Source: Pholis gunnellus
Lineage: Eukaryota; Chordata; Actinopteri; Perciformes; Pholidae
Assembly: GCA_910591455.2 (NCBI GenBank)
Contig: OU342806.1
Coordinates: forward strand, 2,097,413 to 2,161,412
Reading direction: 5' to 3'
Length of the DNA: 64,000 bases
The notes below the pieces were generated by a model, which did not search any database, was not told where the DNA came from, and worked only from the letters and a program-made list of their open reading frames with translations. The translations under genes and the position numbers were made by a program. This document shows, piece by piece, positions 23,466 to 36,946 of the stretch; the first letter of the stretch is position 1, and each line of letters opens with the position of its first letter.

Positions 23466-24776
23466 CCAGCCAATAGACGTTCAATGAACCACCTCCCTCG
23501 TTTAAAAAATGAATTCCCCTTTTGTCTTCCCGATGCACAGAGCTGTTAGAATCAGTGTCGTCTCTCTGGGGGTGTTTATTTATGACTCGCTGACACTTTG
23601 ATCCTCTTCAGTTTCACAGCTCGGACCGCTCGTTCACATCCATCTCCCTCCATCAGCACCGATGCGCTCGCCTGTTATTCACATATTCATCATGTGCAAG
23701 GCTGCCGCCAGGTTTCAGGTTAAAACGACCCACGCTATCGTCGTATTAAAGACAAACGTCTGTGAGATAAAGATAACGGGAGAGCACTCTGTCTTCATGG
23801 TCTTCACCTGGGGCCCCTCAAGGCTCTGCCATTCACCGTGGGGAGCAAGGCATTAATCAAAGATGGAGATGGAGGAGGAGGAGGAGGAGGAGGTCCCTCC
23901 CAGCAGTTTAAATCTCTCTCAGTCTGAAGAATCATCACCTTCAAAGCCCCTCCCGTTGTGCTCCTGCAGGAGTAATGGACGACGCAGACGCATGAATCAA
24001 ACACACATAAAAATAGACTGCAGCTCGATAATAATCCGTCCAAATGTAGGAAGAAAACATCCTGCAAAACATGTTTCAGAGAGACGATGAATGAAGAAAG
24101 GGAGTCTCTGTTGGAGAGGTCTAAAGGGGGGGGGGGGGGGGGGGCAGCTCTTATTTTGACAGTCACCTCTGTCCTTCCTGGAGAAAATGTCCTCGGCTCT
24201 GTTTGTTTTCTGAGGGAGAGAAACATCTGAACATCTGTGGTGCAACATGCTGCTCTCCAGTTACAGCAGAGCACATAAACACATGTGAGCGGTCGCACAC
24301 ACACACAAACACGCTCGTGATGTTCACGTTATGTTTAGTGAACACAACGAGCGTGTTCTCAGAGTTCCTGTCACCCGATTCTATTCAATGATTCTATTCT
24401 ATTCTATTGAGGCTTTACACTCAACACAAGACATCAAGTAGAAAAATGAACTTTATAAATAAGGAAGAGCAGAGAGTCGCTCTGCTCTGATGGTTTTACT
24501 TTATTATCTCTATGTTGTTGTTGTTGTTGTCTTTGCTTCATGTAATCGGACACGTCGGTCAGCTGCTGCTGTTTTAAACGTGCTCATAAATACATTTTCA
24601 TCGGATGAAATACACACGAGCGACGACAAACATCTGTCGGTGAGATGTGTTGTGATGCGTTCGGTCCTCTGGTTACTGTTTAAAGTTCTTTCTTTCACAG
24701 ATTAAACTGGATGAACATGTTTTCCACAGGCTCTCTGGGGATCAATGGATTCTGGATCTGCTGCAGAGAGTCTGCC

Positions 24777-24779
<3 letters not shown>

Positions 24780-24811
<32 letters not shown>

Positions 24812-25004
24812 CCCATGCTACCTTTAAAGGTGTATTATGGGATTTAAATTTGTGAGGGAATTCTTTCTCTTATTTTATTCACAGCATCATTTTGTTATTC
24901 TAACACAATAATAAGTTGCACAGCTATTTCTTTTAATCTACTTTTGTAGAATAAACGTACAGATTCCTGGTGTGAATGAGCAACCATGCCCCACACGCAC
25001 ACGC

Positions 25005-25053
<49 letters not shown>

Positions 25054-25174
25054 GATGTAATATAAGGATAATGTTAATCTAAAGGTGCTAAATCATCTAA
25101 TCTATTATTCAGAAGTAATGTTTTTTTTTATTGGAGGACACTTCATAGGCCGGCTGAGGAATGTCGCCTAATGC

Positions 25175-25221
<47 letters not shown>
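24780..25221. repeat. Cluster of (TG)n, (AC)n and (GT)n arrays
   Basis: Arrays at 24780-24810, 24992-25052 (with ACGC variants) and 25178-25221. An AC-rich imperfect stretch follows at 25587-25722. Confidence 0.93.
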
Positions 25222-25224
<3 letters not shown>

Positions 25225-26433
25225 GATGGAACAACTTTCATTGTCTTCCGGCTGGAGTTTGTGTTGCATTACTACGTATTGAACCCAGAAATCCAGGGGG
25301 CTCAAGAACCAACTCTAAAGCAAATACTGAGTGAGCGCCGACATATTTCACTTGGCAAGAACATCTGGTCTCCGGCACAGGTTTTTCTTTCACCAATAAA
25401 ACGAAAGAAAAGAAGCTTTTCTGCTGCGAGAGGTGAGATGAGTTTAACGGAGATGAGACTTTGATCACAGAGAGGAGATCTGAGCTTATGTTAAAGATCT
25501 GCTGTCTTCTCTGTTCCACATGCAGCTCTCAGCGTGGCCACTAGGGAGCACTGTTACACTGTTACACTGTTACACTGCTCACTGAACACACACACTCTAC
25601 AGACTCCCTCTCACACACACACACACACACACTCTCACAAACTCTCTCACACACACACACTGAACATAAACTCACACACACTCACTGAAGACACACTTTC
25701 TCTCATACACACACACACACCTTAACACACTGCTGCCACGACTGAGCTGTTTTCTCTGCTTCTCCTGAGGGAGAAAAACAAGAAAGAGAAAGAACCGTAT
25801 CCAGCCCTCCATGTGGGATAACACAGCGAGGTTGTGGCCCAGATGTGAGGCACCGACTCTTCAACGCAGTCACTTTCCCTTCTCCTGTGATCCGCATGTT
25901 TCCCTGCTCATTTATAACTTCTCTTGTCTCAACCCCATCGCAACTTGGAAGGACCACAAAAACAGAAGTTAAACATCATGTGGCGTTAAGTTTTGCAGTT
26001 TAGAAAATGCAGCACGCACGTATTGTATAAGTAGAATATAGGCTGGAATAGAGAAGACGTTGAGGCAACGCATTAAAAACAATCGTTTGTGTTCCGCTTT
26101 GTGGACTCGAGTCTTACATTTGTTGACTTTAGACTCGACTTGACAAAATAAAAAAAAAGACTTACGACTCGACTTCAACTCCAATGACTTGTGACTTCAC
26201 TTGGACTTGAGCCCTTTGGCTTGAACATACTTCTACATTCCCCCAAAAAAGTTATGTTGTTTAAAATGTGTGCCAGGAATCCATTCTGACTTAACCAACG
26301 TTAACGCTATTCATTCCCACCAAGTCAAAACTTAATTTAAGTAATCCACTTTGTTTGAACCAATCCGACAGCATCCAATCAAGTCGCACGGAAAAACCAT
26401 GAACAACGGAGAAGCAGTTGGAAAAAAATGATT

Positions 26434-26697
26434 CAAAACTCAAATTTAGGACTTGAGACTCAACGTTTATGACTTGAAACAACGTTTAAGACTTGAAAGT
26501 CAACGTTTAGGACTTGAAAGTCAACATTTAAGACTTGAATCTCAACGTTTAGGACTTGAAAGTCAACATTTAAGACTTGAAACTCAACATTTAAGACTTG
26601 AAACTCAACGTTTAAGACTTGAAACTCAACGTTTAAGACTTGAGACAAAGCTTAGGACTTAAAACTTAAGTTTAGGACTTGAAACTCAAAGCTTAGG
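26434..26697 (+). repeat. 21-bp minisatellite (gacttgaaactcaacgttta type)
   Basis: About twelve imperfect units alternating 'gacttgaaactcaac' with 'gtttaa' or 'gtttag'. As 21 is a multiple of three, a repeating seven-residue open frame (RLRLESQ type) results, which is an artefact. Looser related sequence ('gactcgacttgac..cttgag') lies at 26100-26222. Confidence 0.85.
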
Positions 26698-27885
26698 ACC
26701 CGGGACTTGAGTGCAAAGACTTGAGACTTGTGACAAACAATGCCTTGGTGCCACATTTCAGTTTAAATGAGCAGCGCAGTGACAACTGTTTTATTGTACC
26801 AGACTTTTGCATGTTTTATCTTTCAAAACCACCACTCCAGGGACAGCTAACAGCGCTGTGAGTGACATGCACGATTGTCAGTACAGCGTTTTGCAGACCA
26901 CATCTGGGAGGAGCTCTTGTCTGACATGCAAAGTGTGACCTGTGAAAGTAGCAATGATGGTTGTAAATAGAGGCCTGAGCTGCTTTACAATAGCACACGC
27001 AGCACTAACAGACCATCACACCGGACATTACAGAGACGGGGAGGCAGGACGGCTGGACCCAAGCCGCTGAAATAAAGACCCGGTGGAGGAATCCAGAGAC
27101 GGCATGAGGCGTAACATCAAAGACAAACGCCACGCTGCATTCACAACCGATCGGGCGTTGCGGCGCTTGATGGCTGCGTGTGGGAGAGTCACTTAAACGG
27201 CCCATCTGTGTGACGCCAAGCTGCTATTCTATATGTTCTCATATAAATAAATGTGTTAATGTGTGTCTCTGGCATCGTATTCTATCCTTCGTTCTAGCTC
27301 ATGTCTGCTTTGTGAAACACTTTGCTGCTCCTTTTGATAAGTGCTCAATAAATAAGCTTTAGTATTATCAACCGCATTAAACCTTCATTGCACAACTTGA
27401 GACTAATAGCCAACAATCTATTGTTAAATATAACAATTGTTAAAACTAAGAGCCGATCAGCTCTTCCGTCCTGTGACAGTCGGGATGGAATCGGATACAA
27501 ATCCACCCGTCAGTCATTGTGCGGCGATCGAGTCCGTGCAGGACCGGCTCATCTCAAACGGGCCTTTCGTCTGACCTCATCGACCGGTTTAAAACAACAG
27601 TGGGCGTGGCCTTCTGTGCGACTTAGCCTAACGCATCTTTAGAGCAACTAATGGCAACACAAACCGTACCGATAAACATCGCAGACGGCGTCGATATTCA
27701 GCTTTTAATGTGGCGGCTTTCTTTTCTTTGTATAACTGATGACTGAAGAGTGAGATTGTATGGAGGCGGAGGCTGGGAGGAGGTGAAGCGCCTTTAAGGA
27801 TTCACACAACGTGTTTCAGTGAGAAACATTGAACGCCTCACGACATTTTTAAGACGTGCCTGATTGTTTTCTTGAGTTAGAAGAG

Positions 27886-28050
27886 GAGATTGACGCCACT
27901 CGCTAAAGCCAGCAGCCAGTTAGCTTAGCTTAGCATGAAGACTTTTTAACCCCATTTCCAGTGCCTGTGCTAAGCTAAGCTAACTGGCTAACTTGCTGTA
28001 GCTTCATATTAACCCTACAGACATGAGAGTGGGCATCAATCTTCTCGGCT
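27886..28050. repeat. Fold-back element with 22-bp perfect inner arms
   Basis: The inner arms 27914-27935 and 27968-27989 are exact reverse complements (the right one starts tgctaagctaagctaactgg). Outer arms around 27888-27903 and 28028-28048 also pair imperfectly and carry the 'gattgatgcc' string shared with the element at 10000. The arrangement fits two head-to-head copies of one MITE-like repeat. Confidence 0.75.
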
Positions 28051-30123
28051 CAAAAGAAAACATTTTTTTTGGAAACGTTAAAACTAAACTCCTGGAGTCC
28101 AGGTAGGCGTCCTCTATTGAACCACACGCGTACTATCAAGAGGCACAATTAAAACGTTGCTGCAAAAGTCTCCTAATCCAACATATGGTGGAGCCGGAGG
28201 AGCTGCTGCTGGTGTGCTGGTCCTCCGGGAGGAGAACAGATTTATCAGCTTCTATGTAATGATTGTGTGAGTTAGTAACACGAGGGCCTATTAAAGTCTG
28301 CTGGGTGTCATCTTTTAAAGAAATATTTGAGTCACAGACTCTAAAAGAAACTTCCTCATATTACTGAACAACAAGGCCCAATATATTTATTCTACAACGG
28401 CTGGTCTTCTGCGTGTCGGATCAGTGTGTGGAAGAGCTCAGAAGAAGCCCGTTGGCAGAGGTTCGACCCCACACACACACACACACACACACACACCAGG
28501 GAGCATGCTGATGTGATAACGTGCACGGCCGACCACCAGCGCAGCGCTGGAGGAGAGGCCAAGCGCACCGCCGGTGGTTATCGTTAACCAACTGAGGAGC
28601 GACGGGAACATCGTGTACTCGGCCAAACGGCTGCTTGATTTCCAGCCAGACGTCCGGAGAAACCTCGGTTCAACAAACGACGGCGGATGTAAACCGACTG
28701 TGGTTTGTGTGACAGAATTAAAGCTGCGAGCCGCATCGATCGGCGCCCTCGCAGCCTCACTGGTAACCGGCTGGAGGCTGGTTGATGCGGCCTTGCGCTT
28801 CCTCGACCATCAGACAACAGCGTGCACGAGTTAGATGGTGTTTCCTGCGTCGGGTCACTTTGCAGCTTAAACCTCGAATGTTTTTAATGTCTCTCTGAAT
28901 ACTAGCTTGTCCTTTGCAAACACCTTCATCATTTCAAGAGTCAGTTGTAATTATTGCCGTTCATTTCCCGCAGGCTTTGAGACATTTAGTCACCAGACAA
29001 TTCATAGAAATGATTTATTTGGTTTCTCCTGCTGCAGCGAGTTATTCTCTTAATGCTGCTCCTGTAAGTTATCGTATTTGTTTTTATAACTTCAAACATA
29101 AACACAAAGCCGTCCACGGCTCATCTTGTATTCCGCTGGACCCACCAGCCGAATATATAATATTACATGTTATATTTCTGCCAATAGATCCCACTGAACT
29201 ACACACTGGTCCTTAAACACATCGCTAGAATGAAAGTGTTGATGTATCCGGCTGCAAATCCTCAAACTCCTTCTCAAATGATGCATTATTTATTCTCTAT
29301 TTGTTTTAGCAGCACAGTGCCTGAAGAGCTCCCTCACAGAGGAACATTCACAAATATCAACTCATGAATTGAGACAATGTTTGTAAAGTATTGTCATGAG
29401 AAAGACTCAACAGTAAAGCAGAGCTTTCAGGTCAAACACGCGGCTAAAACCTCACTTTTAGACTTTATTGGAGCGTACATCAAATTAATAGCCGATTTGT
29501 TTACAACTACAACAGAAACAATCGGTTCCCATTAAATCACCTAATGGAAGCCGAGAAATGTAGCTTCACAGGAAACAATATAAGATGGAGGGAGAGATAG
29601 AAGATAAACAATGGAAGGAGGAGGACAGGACTGTCTATTAACAGAGTGCAAGCATTCAAAAATCTAAATAAAAGTTATTTTCCACCAGCGAGGACAGAAA
29701 CGCTCCCGCAGACAAGACGTCTGCTTCGGACACATGTACGCACGGCCATTAGACAGGAGGAGGACAGATAGAGGACAGGGTGGTGCAGCTGATGAAAAGA
29801 CATGATTAACCTTTGATCTGCACTCCGTATCGTGTGTGTGTGTGTGTGTGTGTTGGTGGGATGATAGCCGTGCTCTGTGCTCGGCCGCTCCCATGGGAGA
29901 CAGAGACAGATAATAACGTCGACGCTGTTCAGATCCTTTGATAGCGGCTGCAGGGAGGTTGGTGTGTGTGTGTTTGTGTGTGTGTTTGTGTTTGTGTGTT
30001 TGATGGGAAAGTGACATGTTGGTTCGTTGTGGTTGTGTTGCCTCCTCCCTCCTCTGGTGGTCCTCTGGGTGCTGCTGGTCTGAATTACGCGCTGAAGGGA
30101 CAAATATTTGTGTTTGACCCAAG

Positions 30124-30448
30124 CAGCAACCTCCAGGTCTGACAAATGAAGCCGATGCTTCATGTGTTAAAGCTGCATTCTCTCTAATGACCACCAGGGG
30201 GCGACTCCTCTGGTTGTATAGAAGTCTATGAGAAAATGACTCTACTTCTCTCTTGATTTATTACCTCAGTAAACATTGTAAACATGAGTTTATGGTCTCA
30301 ATCTCTAGTTTCAAGTCTTCTTCAATACAGCATGATGTTCATTTAGTAAATGATGGTCCATTTAGAGTCAAACAGACCATAAAGCAGGGGATGCTTTAGG
30401 GGCGGGGCTACACAGTGATTGACAGGTCTTCTTATATACAGTCTATGA
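30124..30448 (+). repeat. CTCF-motif repeat, internally deleted copy
   Basis: Plus orientation. The left half, including the motif at 30188-30206, is intact through 'gtgattgacaggtct'. It then jumps straight to the far terminus 'tcttatatacagtctatg', so roughly 170 bp of the interior is absent. Both ends are kept, which points to an internal deletion rather than end truncation. Confidence 0.85.
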
Positions 30449-30737
30449 ACAGTCGCTCAGCATATTTATGTAGAATTAAAATACGTTGCACCTAAATGTC
30501 CAGATTTTAAACCTCAATCCATCAACACAACAAAATACACATCTACAAAATGTGATCGTAAACTGCATTTTGTTGCGCAACCCAACAATGACAATAAATA
30601 CAAATATAACCTTTTAACCTCGTAAATGCGCTACAGTTTATACTCTGTGAGCAGTCCATTGTCATCTGCTCTGGTTTTACTGTGAAGCTTTTAGAGAGAA
30701 AAAAAGAAACATTCCAGATTAATCAATCAATCAATCT

Positions 30738-30740
<3 letters not shown>

Positions 30741-30781
<41 letters not shown>
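30741..30781. repeat. (TG)n microsatellite
   Basis: About 20 units, preceded by a short (aatc)n. Confidence 0.93.
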
Positions 30782-30783
<2 letters not shown>

Positions 30784-31559
30784 CGTGTGCTGTGCCTCAA
30801 CATGTGGCTTCAATCTCTGTTTTCTGTTGCGTCCCACCCCTCTCTCACCCTTCACAGAGACTCGTGACCATCTTCGTGGTTGAAAACAAGTCATTTCAAA
30901 CTGGATTCCACGTCAAATTCTTCTGTCGTAGCGGCTCTAAAGATCTCTAAAGATCTCTAAAGATCCAGAGCCGATGCAGGATTAGGAGCGTCGTAGGAGC
31001 GTCCAGGTGAAGACGTGTCCTCGGTGTGTGTTCACCTCGTGGCGTGTTGACTGACGGTCCGGTAAACAGACCCGGCGCCTCAGATATCGGTGGAGTTTAT
31101 TGCTCAGTTCTGGCCGGCCTCCCCGAGTTGTTTATTTGGTTTTCAGGTATCGAATGAAACCCACAACTCTCTGTCTCTCTCTCTCGATCACACACGTATT
31201 CCTCTCGGTCTGAACCTCGTGCAGTCATCACTGTGCAGAGTCAACAAACAGTCACGCATGAACTTGTTCGCACAAATACACAACTCGCTGTCCAGCGCGT
31301 ATAGAAACTAATCTCTCTGTTCAGCTTCCCACAGACACTCACTCGCTCTCTCTTTTACCCATCATTGCTCACTCTTTCACACACACACGTACATATATAC
31401 GAGGCCATGGCGTTCTCTTGCTTTGTTTGGTCCGTTTGGATTCGGAGGTCAAGCGATAGACTGTTCATAAGAAGTGGAACCTTTTGATCCAGCGTCTGTC
31501 AGTCCGTCTGAGCTGAACCGTTGTGTAGCTTAAAAGCTAGCGTAAGATGTTTTATTGAG

Positions 31560-31725
31560 GTTCCTTTCAGTGAAATGCTCCGAGGGAATTTGAGTTCCCT
31601 CTAAACGGTTCCAGTGTACATGTCGAGGGCTTTTATTGTGAAAGGTAAGAACATAAGGAGGGAATCTGCTTCTGTGCTGCCTTTGTCAAGGTTGAAAGGA
31701 GTAATAAAGTTTTCGTTCTTGGAAC
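31560..31725 (+). repeat. LTR-like dispersed repeat, copy A
   Basis: It contains 'agggcttttattgtgaaagg', 'gctgcctttgtcaaggttga' and 'ggagtaataaag'. The same order occurs inverted at 35090-35215, and a shorter piece lies at 2395-2460. The AATAAA-type signal near the end suggests an LTR or retroelement 3' end. The family is not identified. Confidence 0.55.
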
Positions 31726-31726
31726 A

Positions 31727-32177
31727 GACTGTAGACCGTATATAAGGAGTGTCCGTGGTCATCGGGCTGTTTCGCCGTCGCCATGTTGTTTGCAACCAGT
31801 GAACAGGAAGTGACCATATCTGGACTGAGGAGGAGTGACGTAGAGACACCGTATACGTCTCTGGTAGAGACCTGTCAATCACTGTGTAGCCCCGCCCCTA
31901 AAGCATCCCCTGCTTTATGGTCTGTTTGACTCTAAATGGACCATCATTTACTAAATGAACATCATGCTGTATTGAAGAAGACTTGAAACTAGAGATTGAG
32001 ACCATAAACTCATGTTTACAATGTTTACTGAGGTAATAAATCAAGAGAGAAGTAGAGTCATTTTCTCATAGACTTCTATGCAACCAGAGGAGTCGCCCCC
32101 TGGTGGACATTAGAGAGAAGGCAGCTTTAACACATGAAGCTTTGGCTTCATTCTGCAGAACTGAAGGTTCCCGCCGG
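31727..32177 (-). repeat. CTCF-motif interspersed repeat, copy 5
   Basis: Minus orientation, from 'gactgtagaccgtatataag' to 'gaaggttcccgccgg'. It has a small internal deletion before 'tcgccgtcgccatgttg'. The motif is at 32092-32109. The copy starts immediately after an LTR-like repeat (31560-31725). Confidence 0.85.
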
Positions 32178-33064
32178 AGCACTTCAGACAAAACTCTGGG
32201 GTTTAGTCGGGTCTTTGAGGGATTCATGTTTCCTCCCTTTGTCTCCTTCCTCCTTGTACACTCATACACTTAAACTGTGACTCACACTCATCTTCTCAAT
32301 CAGACACCGTTGTTCTGCGGGATGACTCACATCTTCTCCACGCAGCAGAGTGATGAGGTGTTGCTCACAAGCAAGAAAAAAAAGTCCCAGCTCTTCAAGA
32401 GCAAAGGGAAAAAAGAAACGTACAAGCTCAAAGTTACAACCGCTTCTGAGAGGAACAACTTTCTGATGTTGCTCTAAAGGGACAGCGGCAGACTAAATTC
32501 AAATGTGTTCCTTGTAAATGTGAACTGGCCCTTTAAGGTGGAGGTACATCTGTGTGGTACAAACAGCTGGAGTGTCCATGCAGCGATAGAGAGATAGAGG
32601 GCTGTGAGAGAAGGTAGTCACTGCCAGATAGAGAGAGAGGAGATGATAAGAGTCCCTCAGACTCAGAGGAAGCCTCCTATCACAGGAAGCTCCTCTTGCA
32701 GATGTTCAGATCCTCCTAATCGCAGCTCTACTTCCTGTTTCTGGACAACATCCACACGAGCAGGCGATGCCCGCGAAACCAAAAATGGGGGGATCTCACA
32801 CACATATACGCTCACCCATCCGGGCAGGAATCCTACACAAACATCCCATCCTGGACCGGGTCGAGGTCCAACATCAAAGTGGATTACAGGGTGGATGAAG
32901 CCGAGACCGCCAGCAGACGTACCACTTATTATTTTCTGACCTTGATGTGTCGACGCCACCCCGTTTTTTTGGGGTTCGGGAGCGTCTTTTTTTTTCCGCA
33001 CTCAGAAACCATAATAAACCTCTGCAGAGATGATGTTACAAAGATGGGTTAGCGTAGCACAAAT

Positions 33065-33068
<4 letters not shown>

Positions 33069-33120
<52 letters not shown>
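33069..33120. repeat. (AC)n microsatellite
   Basis: About 26 units. Confidence 0.95.
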
Positions 33121-33122
<2 letters not shown>

Positions 33123-33274
33123 TAATCCCGTCAGTCAGAACACACAGCGGGCTAATCCGCTCCCACACATCGCCTCACGGACGGGTCGGCCGTATCACAA
33201 CCGAAAACATTTGGACAACAAAGTTTGCTGGTGTTGGAATTATTTAGATCAGGTGAACGTGAGAGGCAGCTGCT

Positions 33275-33275
<1 letters not shown>

Positions 33276-33358
<83 letters not shown>
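33276..33358. repeat. (GT)n microsatellite, 83 bp
   Basis: Pure, ending in a short (ga)n. Confidence 0.96.
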
Positions 33359-33366
<8 letters not shown>

Positions 33367-34290
33367 GGAGCTGCCACAGTAATGCTATGTAATAAAGGCA
33401 AAAAGGCCACAGCAAAGCATAACTTTACTTTTTAAGAGAAATGCTCTCCCCTCGTCCTAAATGGTCCTAAATGGATACAAGAGTACTTCCTTGTTTTATG
33501 AATGGAGCTGACCAATCGGTGACAGCCTCCACTGTAAACCCCAGGCTCAAAGCGCCTGTACTTTCAGAAGAATAACCCCCGATCAGGACCTTTTTTGGGG
33601 GGGTAAACCGTCCCCAGAACCTAGTCTAGACTCTGGTCGCTGCGGTCGAAACGCAGCCTAACATCACATCAGAGAGAAACAACACTCCTCAAGCTCTCAT
33701 GTATTCTGATTATATGATTATTTAAACTAAAAAGTTCATAATTCAACGGGTCGTGTGGTCTGAATTCTCAGTGTGTTTAACACTCAGTGTGATTCATTCC
33801 CAACATCTGAATCAGACGTCGCAGCGCTAATGTGGCTTTGTCAACACTCTGTGATTAATACCTGTTTCTATCATGAAGAGAGAGACTGTGTACGAAACCG
33901 TGAGCACGATATGTGAGGCGATATGTGAGGGAGGGAGGGAGAAAATGAAAACCATACATCCCATCCTGGAAATAACACGTTCCCTATACTGTGGATTTTC
34001 TGAGGATTTGCTGTCGCTCCAGTACGGAGAAGGAAATAGTGAAGCGTTTTCAACGTGGAGTCAGAAGAAAGCTGGTTTACTGTTCAACCGAGGCCTCCGG
34101 GTGAAACAGTTATAAAGGAAGTGTGTGTGCATACATGTGTTCTGGAGTGTTTATCTTCTGGGGGGGGGGGGGGGGGAGTTTACACTGGCCTCCCATCAGG
34201 AGTCCTCTCTGCAGAACGCCATTATCAGCGGTGATAGCAGCCCGATATCTCACAACAGCCAGTTCATTCATAAACTCCGTCTACCTGCAC

Positions 34291-34291
<1 letters not shown>

Positions 34292-34388
<97 letters not shown>
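34292..34388. repeat. (AG)n microsatellite abutting an assembly gap
   Basis: Nearly pure AG (one 'gac' interruption) running directly into the Ns, so its true length is unknown. Confidence 0.95.
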
Positions 34389-34488
34389 NNNNNNNNNNNN
34401 NNNNNNNNNNNNNNNNNNNNNNNNNNNNNNNNNNNNNNNNNNNNNNNNNNNNNNNNNNNNNNNNNNNNNNNNNNNNNNNNNNNNNNNN
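34389..34488. other. Assembly gap (100 Ns)
   Basis: Exactly 100 N, the usual placeholder for an unsized gap, inside an (AG)n array. Confidence 0.99.
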
Positions 34489-34735
34489 TCATCAAGTTTA
34501 CAGCTGGACGTGAAAGTAGGTTAGGGAGGGAAAAATGGAGGAAGAGAGAGCGAGATAGGGAGGGAGATAGGGAGGGAGGGGACAGTTTGGGGAGGAAAGC
34601 GGGTACATTAGGACAGGACATCTTTCACTGGAGGACTGGAATCCTAAATGTAAACAAGTTCTTCCGCACCAACAGATAAAACACAGATATACTGTAAAAC
34701 CATGAGTCTCTGGTAAAAACACACACGGTCCTCTG

Positions 34736-34880
<145 letters not shown>

Positions 34881-35089
34881 CTTATGAAGGTTTGAGGGAA
34901 GACATTTGTTTCTACGACGATATAACAAAAGCACACAGACGTCTTTGTGTCTCAGACTAAAGGCCTTCACACACTAGAGGAGTTCTTTTTATTGGGATTA
35001 ATTTGCACGTCAATATATATATATGTATAAATATATATTCTGTTTTCATGAATACTTTTCACACAACAAGAATATTACGAGGCAAACAT

Positions 35090-35215
35090 TTTTGTCTTCG
35101 GACCAAAGGTGAATATTTTTTGGCAGCTTTATTGCTCCTCTCAACCTCGACAAAGGCAGTCCAGATCCACGCCTTCTGCTCTTACCTTTCACAATAAAAG
35201 CCCTACACGTTTACA
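35090..35215 (-). repeat. LTR-like dispersed repeat, copy B (inverted)
   Basis: On the minus strand it reads 'agggcttttattgtgaaagg', then 'gactgcctttgtcgaggttg', then 'ggagcaataaagctgcc', the same order as copy A at 31560-31725. Confidence 0.55.
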
Positions 35216-35279
35216 CCGTGTACACCGGCTTTAATTATTCGTTAACGTAATCACGGTCGCACAGACATCAGCCGACGTG

Positions 35280-35575
35280 GAATCTGACGAGGAAGAGTTT
35301 GGAATCTTTATACTCGTCTTAAGCTCCTCTATTGTCATTTCAATCATCTGGCTTTCATGTGTTGTCTCTTTACCGGTTTACTGCTTTATATTGTTATTAT
35401 TTTATGTATTAATTATATTTTTCAGTTTGTTCTCATGGTATCTATTGCTCTGCTTTATCAGTGTCTTGCTTTCGTTTGGGCCTCACTGTTGAGCTTTTTG
35501 ATGTCGTATTGCTTTTGTCTGTAAAAAAGCACTTAGTAAACTTTGTGCATTATAAATAAAAGTTGTCATAGTTAT
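35280..35575 (+). repeat. LINE-like 3' tail
   Basis: T-rich sequence ending 'gtaaaaaagcacttagtaaa' and then 'cattataaataaaagttgtc', like the 3' ends of fish L2/Rex-type LINEs (aaagcacttt..tataaataaa). The open frame at 35277-35492 reads as hydrophobic residues only because of the T-rich composition. Confidence 0.45.
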
Positions 35576-35762
35576 TACTCGTTGTCCTCCAGTGAGAGCT
35601 GAGGACACTCGTCCCTGCAGGAGAGGACAGAGGCGAGCGGGTCGAGCGTGTTGGCCGGACTCCTCCGGCTAAAAGGTCCCATGTTGACCCCCCGTCTGCA
35701 CCGAGGCGTGTGCAGGGGCCAAGAGGGCCGCCGTCTCAAGTTAGAGTCCCTCTGGAGCCGGC

Positions 35763-35765
35763 GTG

Positions 35766-35830
<65 letters not shown>
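35763..35830. repeat. (GT)n microsatellite
   Basis: One GC variant early, then pure. Confidence 0.95.
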
Positions 35831-35831
<1 letters not shown>

Positions 35832-36710
35832 GTTGAGCGTGTGTGTTTGCGAGTCTGTGTGGGATTCGTGACGGATTCCCAGCGGAGATATAAGAGCTCA
35901 CGGAGCCTTTTATGATGTGCATTTCCTGTCATAAATAAGAAGCAGAGGAATCCTCCACTGAGCGCTAACACACTCCATAAAACAAACAGAGGTGTAAAAA
36001 CTACACTCTGGGCCAGCGCTGCGAAATCTACCCGACTACTACCGACCGGTAACGTTTGGCAGACGGTGGTTCAGCTTCTGATACAGCAGACCCTTTTGTT
36101 TGTTACTACAAACAGCACAGCACAGAGGAGACACAGACAACTATATATCTCTTTGCTTCCAGGTTGTCAAAACCCGTCCTGGGCTGAAGCAGCAGAGTTG
36201 AGGTTTTTACAAGAAGCGTAGAGTTTCAGGGTCCGGTGTGTTTCCGTTCATCAGTTTCATTCTGATTTGATGTTGTAGTCTGGATCCATCATCCATCATC
36301 CATCATCCATCAAATCATGAATCCATATGTGTGCTTTTTAATTATATGCAATGAAAAAGAGTTTTCTCAAAAATCACAGAAGAATTGTTTCAATTCCGTT
36401 CTTTTTTTGTACAATTCAAATATACATTATAATTTAGAATATTGGTTGAAAGCCCAAATACAAAGTCAATGGAAAGATGCAATAAGACACAAAGTAGCGA
36501 GGGCTGGAACAAGCAGAGGGTAGGATGGATACAAGGAAACAAGGGTACAGTAAGGAGACCCGGCCCCCGTGTGTGTGTGGCCCGTTAGCTGTTAGCCTCT
36601 GCTAATTAAAGCCTGAGCTCCGTGTCATCAGCTTATCAGATGAAGTGAACTAGAGAGGACGACGCCACCGGCTGCTTGGTTCAGCCGGCGGTCTGTGGCC
36701 CTCACCTCAT

Positions 36711-36712
<2 letters not shown>

Positions 36713-36756
<44 letters not shown>
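36713..36756. repeat. (GT)n microsatellite
   Basis: About 21 units. A (GGGA)n array follows at 36912-36946. Confidence 0.93.
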
Positions 36757-36760
<4 letters not shown>

Positions 36761-36911
36761 GTAACTGAGGAGGAAGTAAGAGAAAAGACCACCAATTAAA
36801 AATAATTGGTACTAATTTCATACACAACAGTGCAACAGGGGAAATATATTTAATCAGACTAACTTATGCTCGGCTTCCTCCCCTGAAACCAGCCTGGTGC
36901 TCCAGGGCCTC

Positions 36912-36946
36912 GGAGGGAGGGAGGGAGGGAGGGAGGGAGGGAGGGA
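36912..36946. repeat. (GGGA)n purine-rich array
   Basis: About eight to nine units, similar to 3197-3242. Confidence 0.9.

Noticed and set aside
35277..35492. 71-residue hydrophobic frame starting MESDEEEFG
   Set aside because: T-rich sequence ending in a LINE-like tail; composition explains it.
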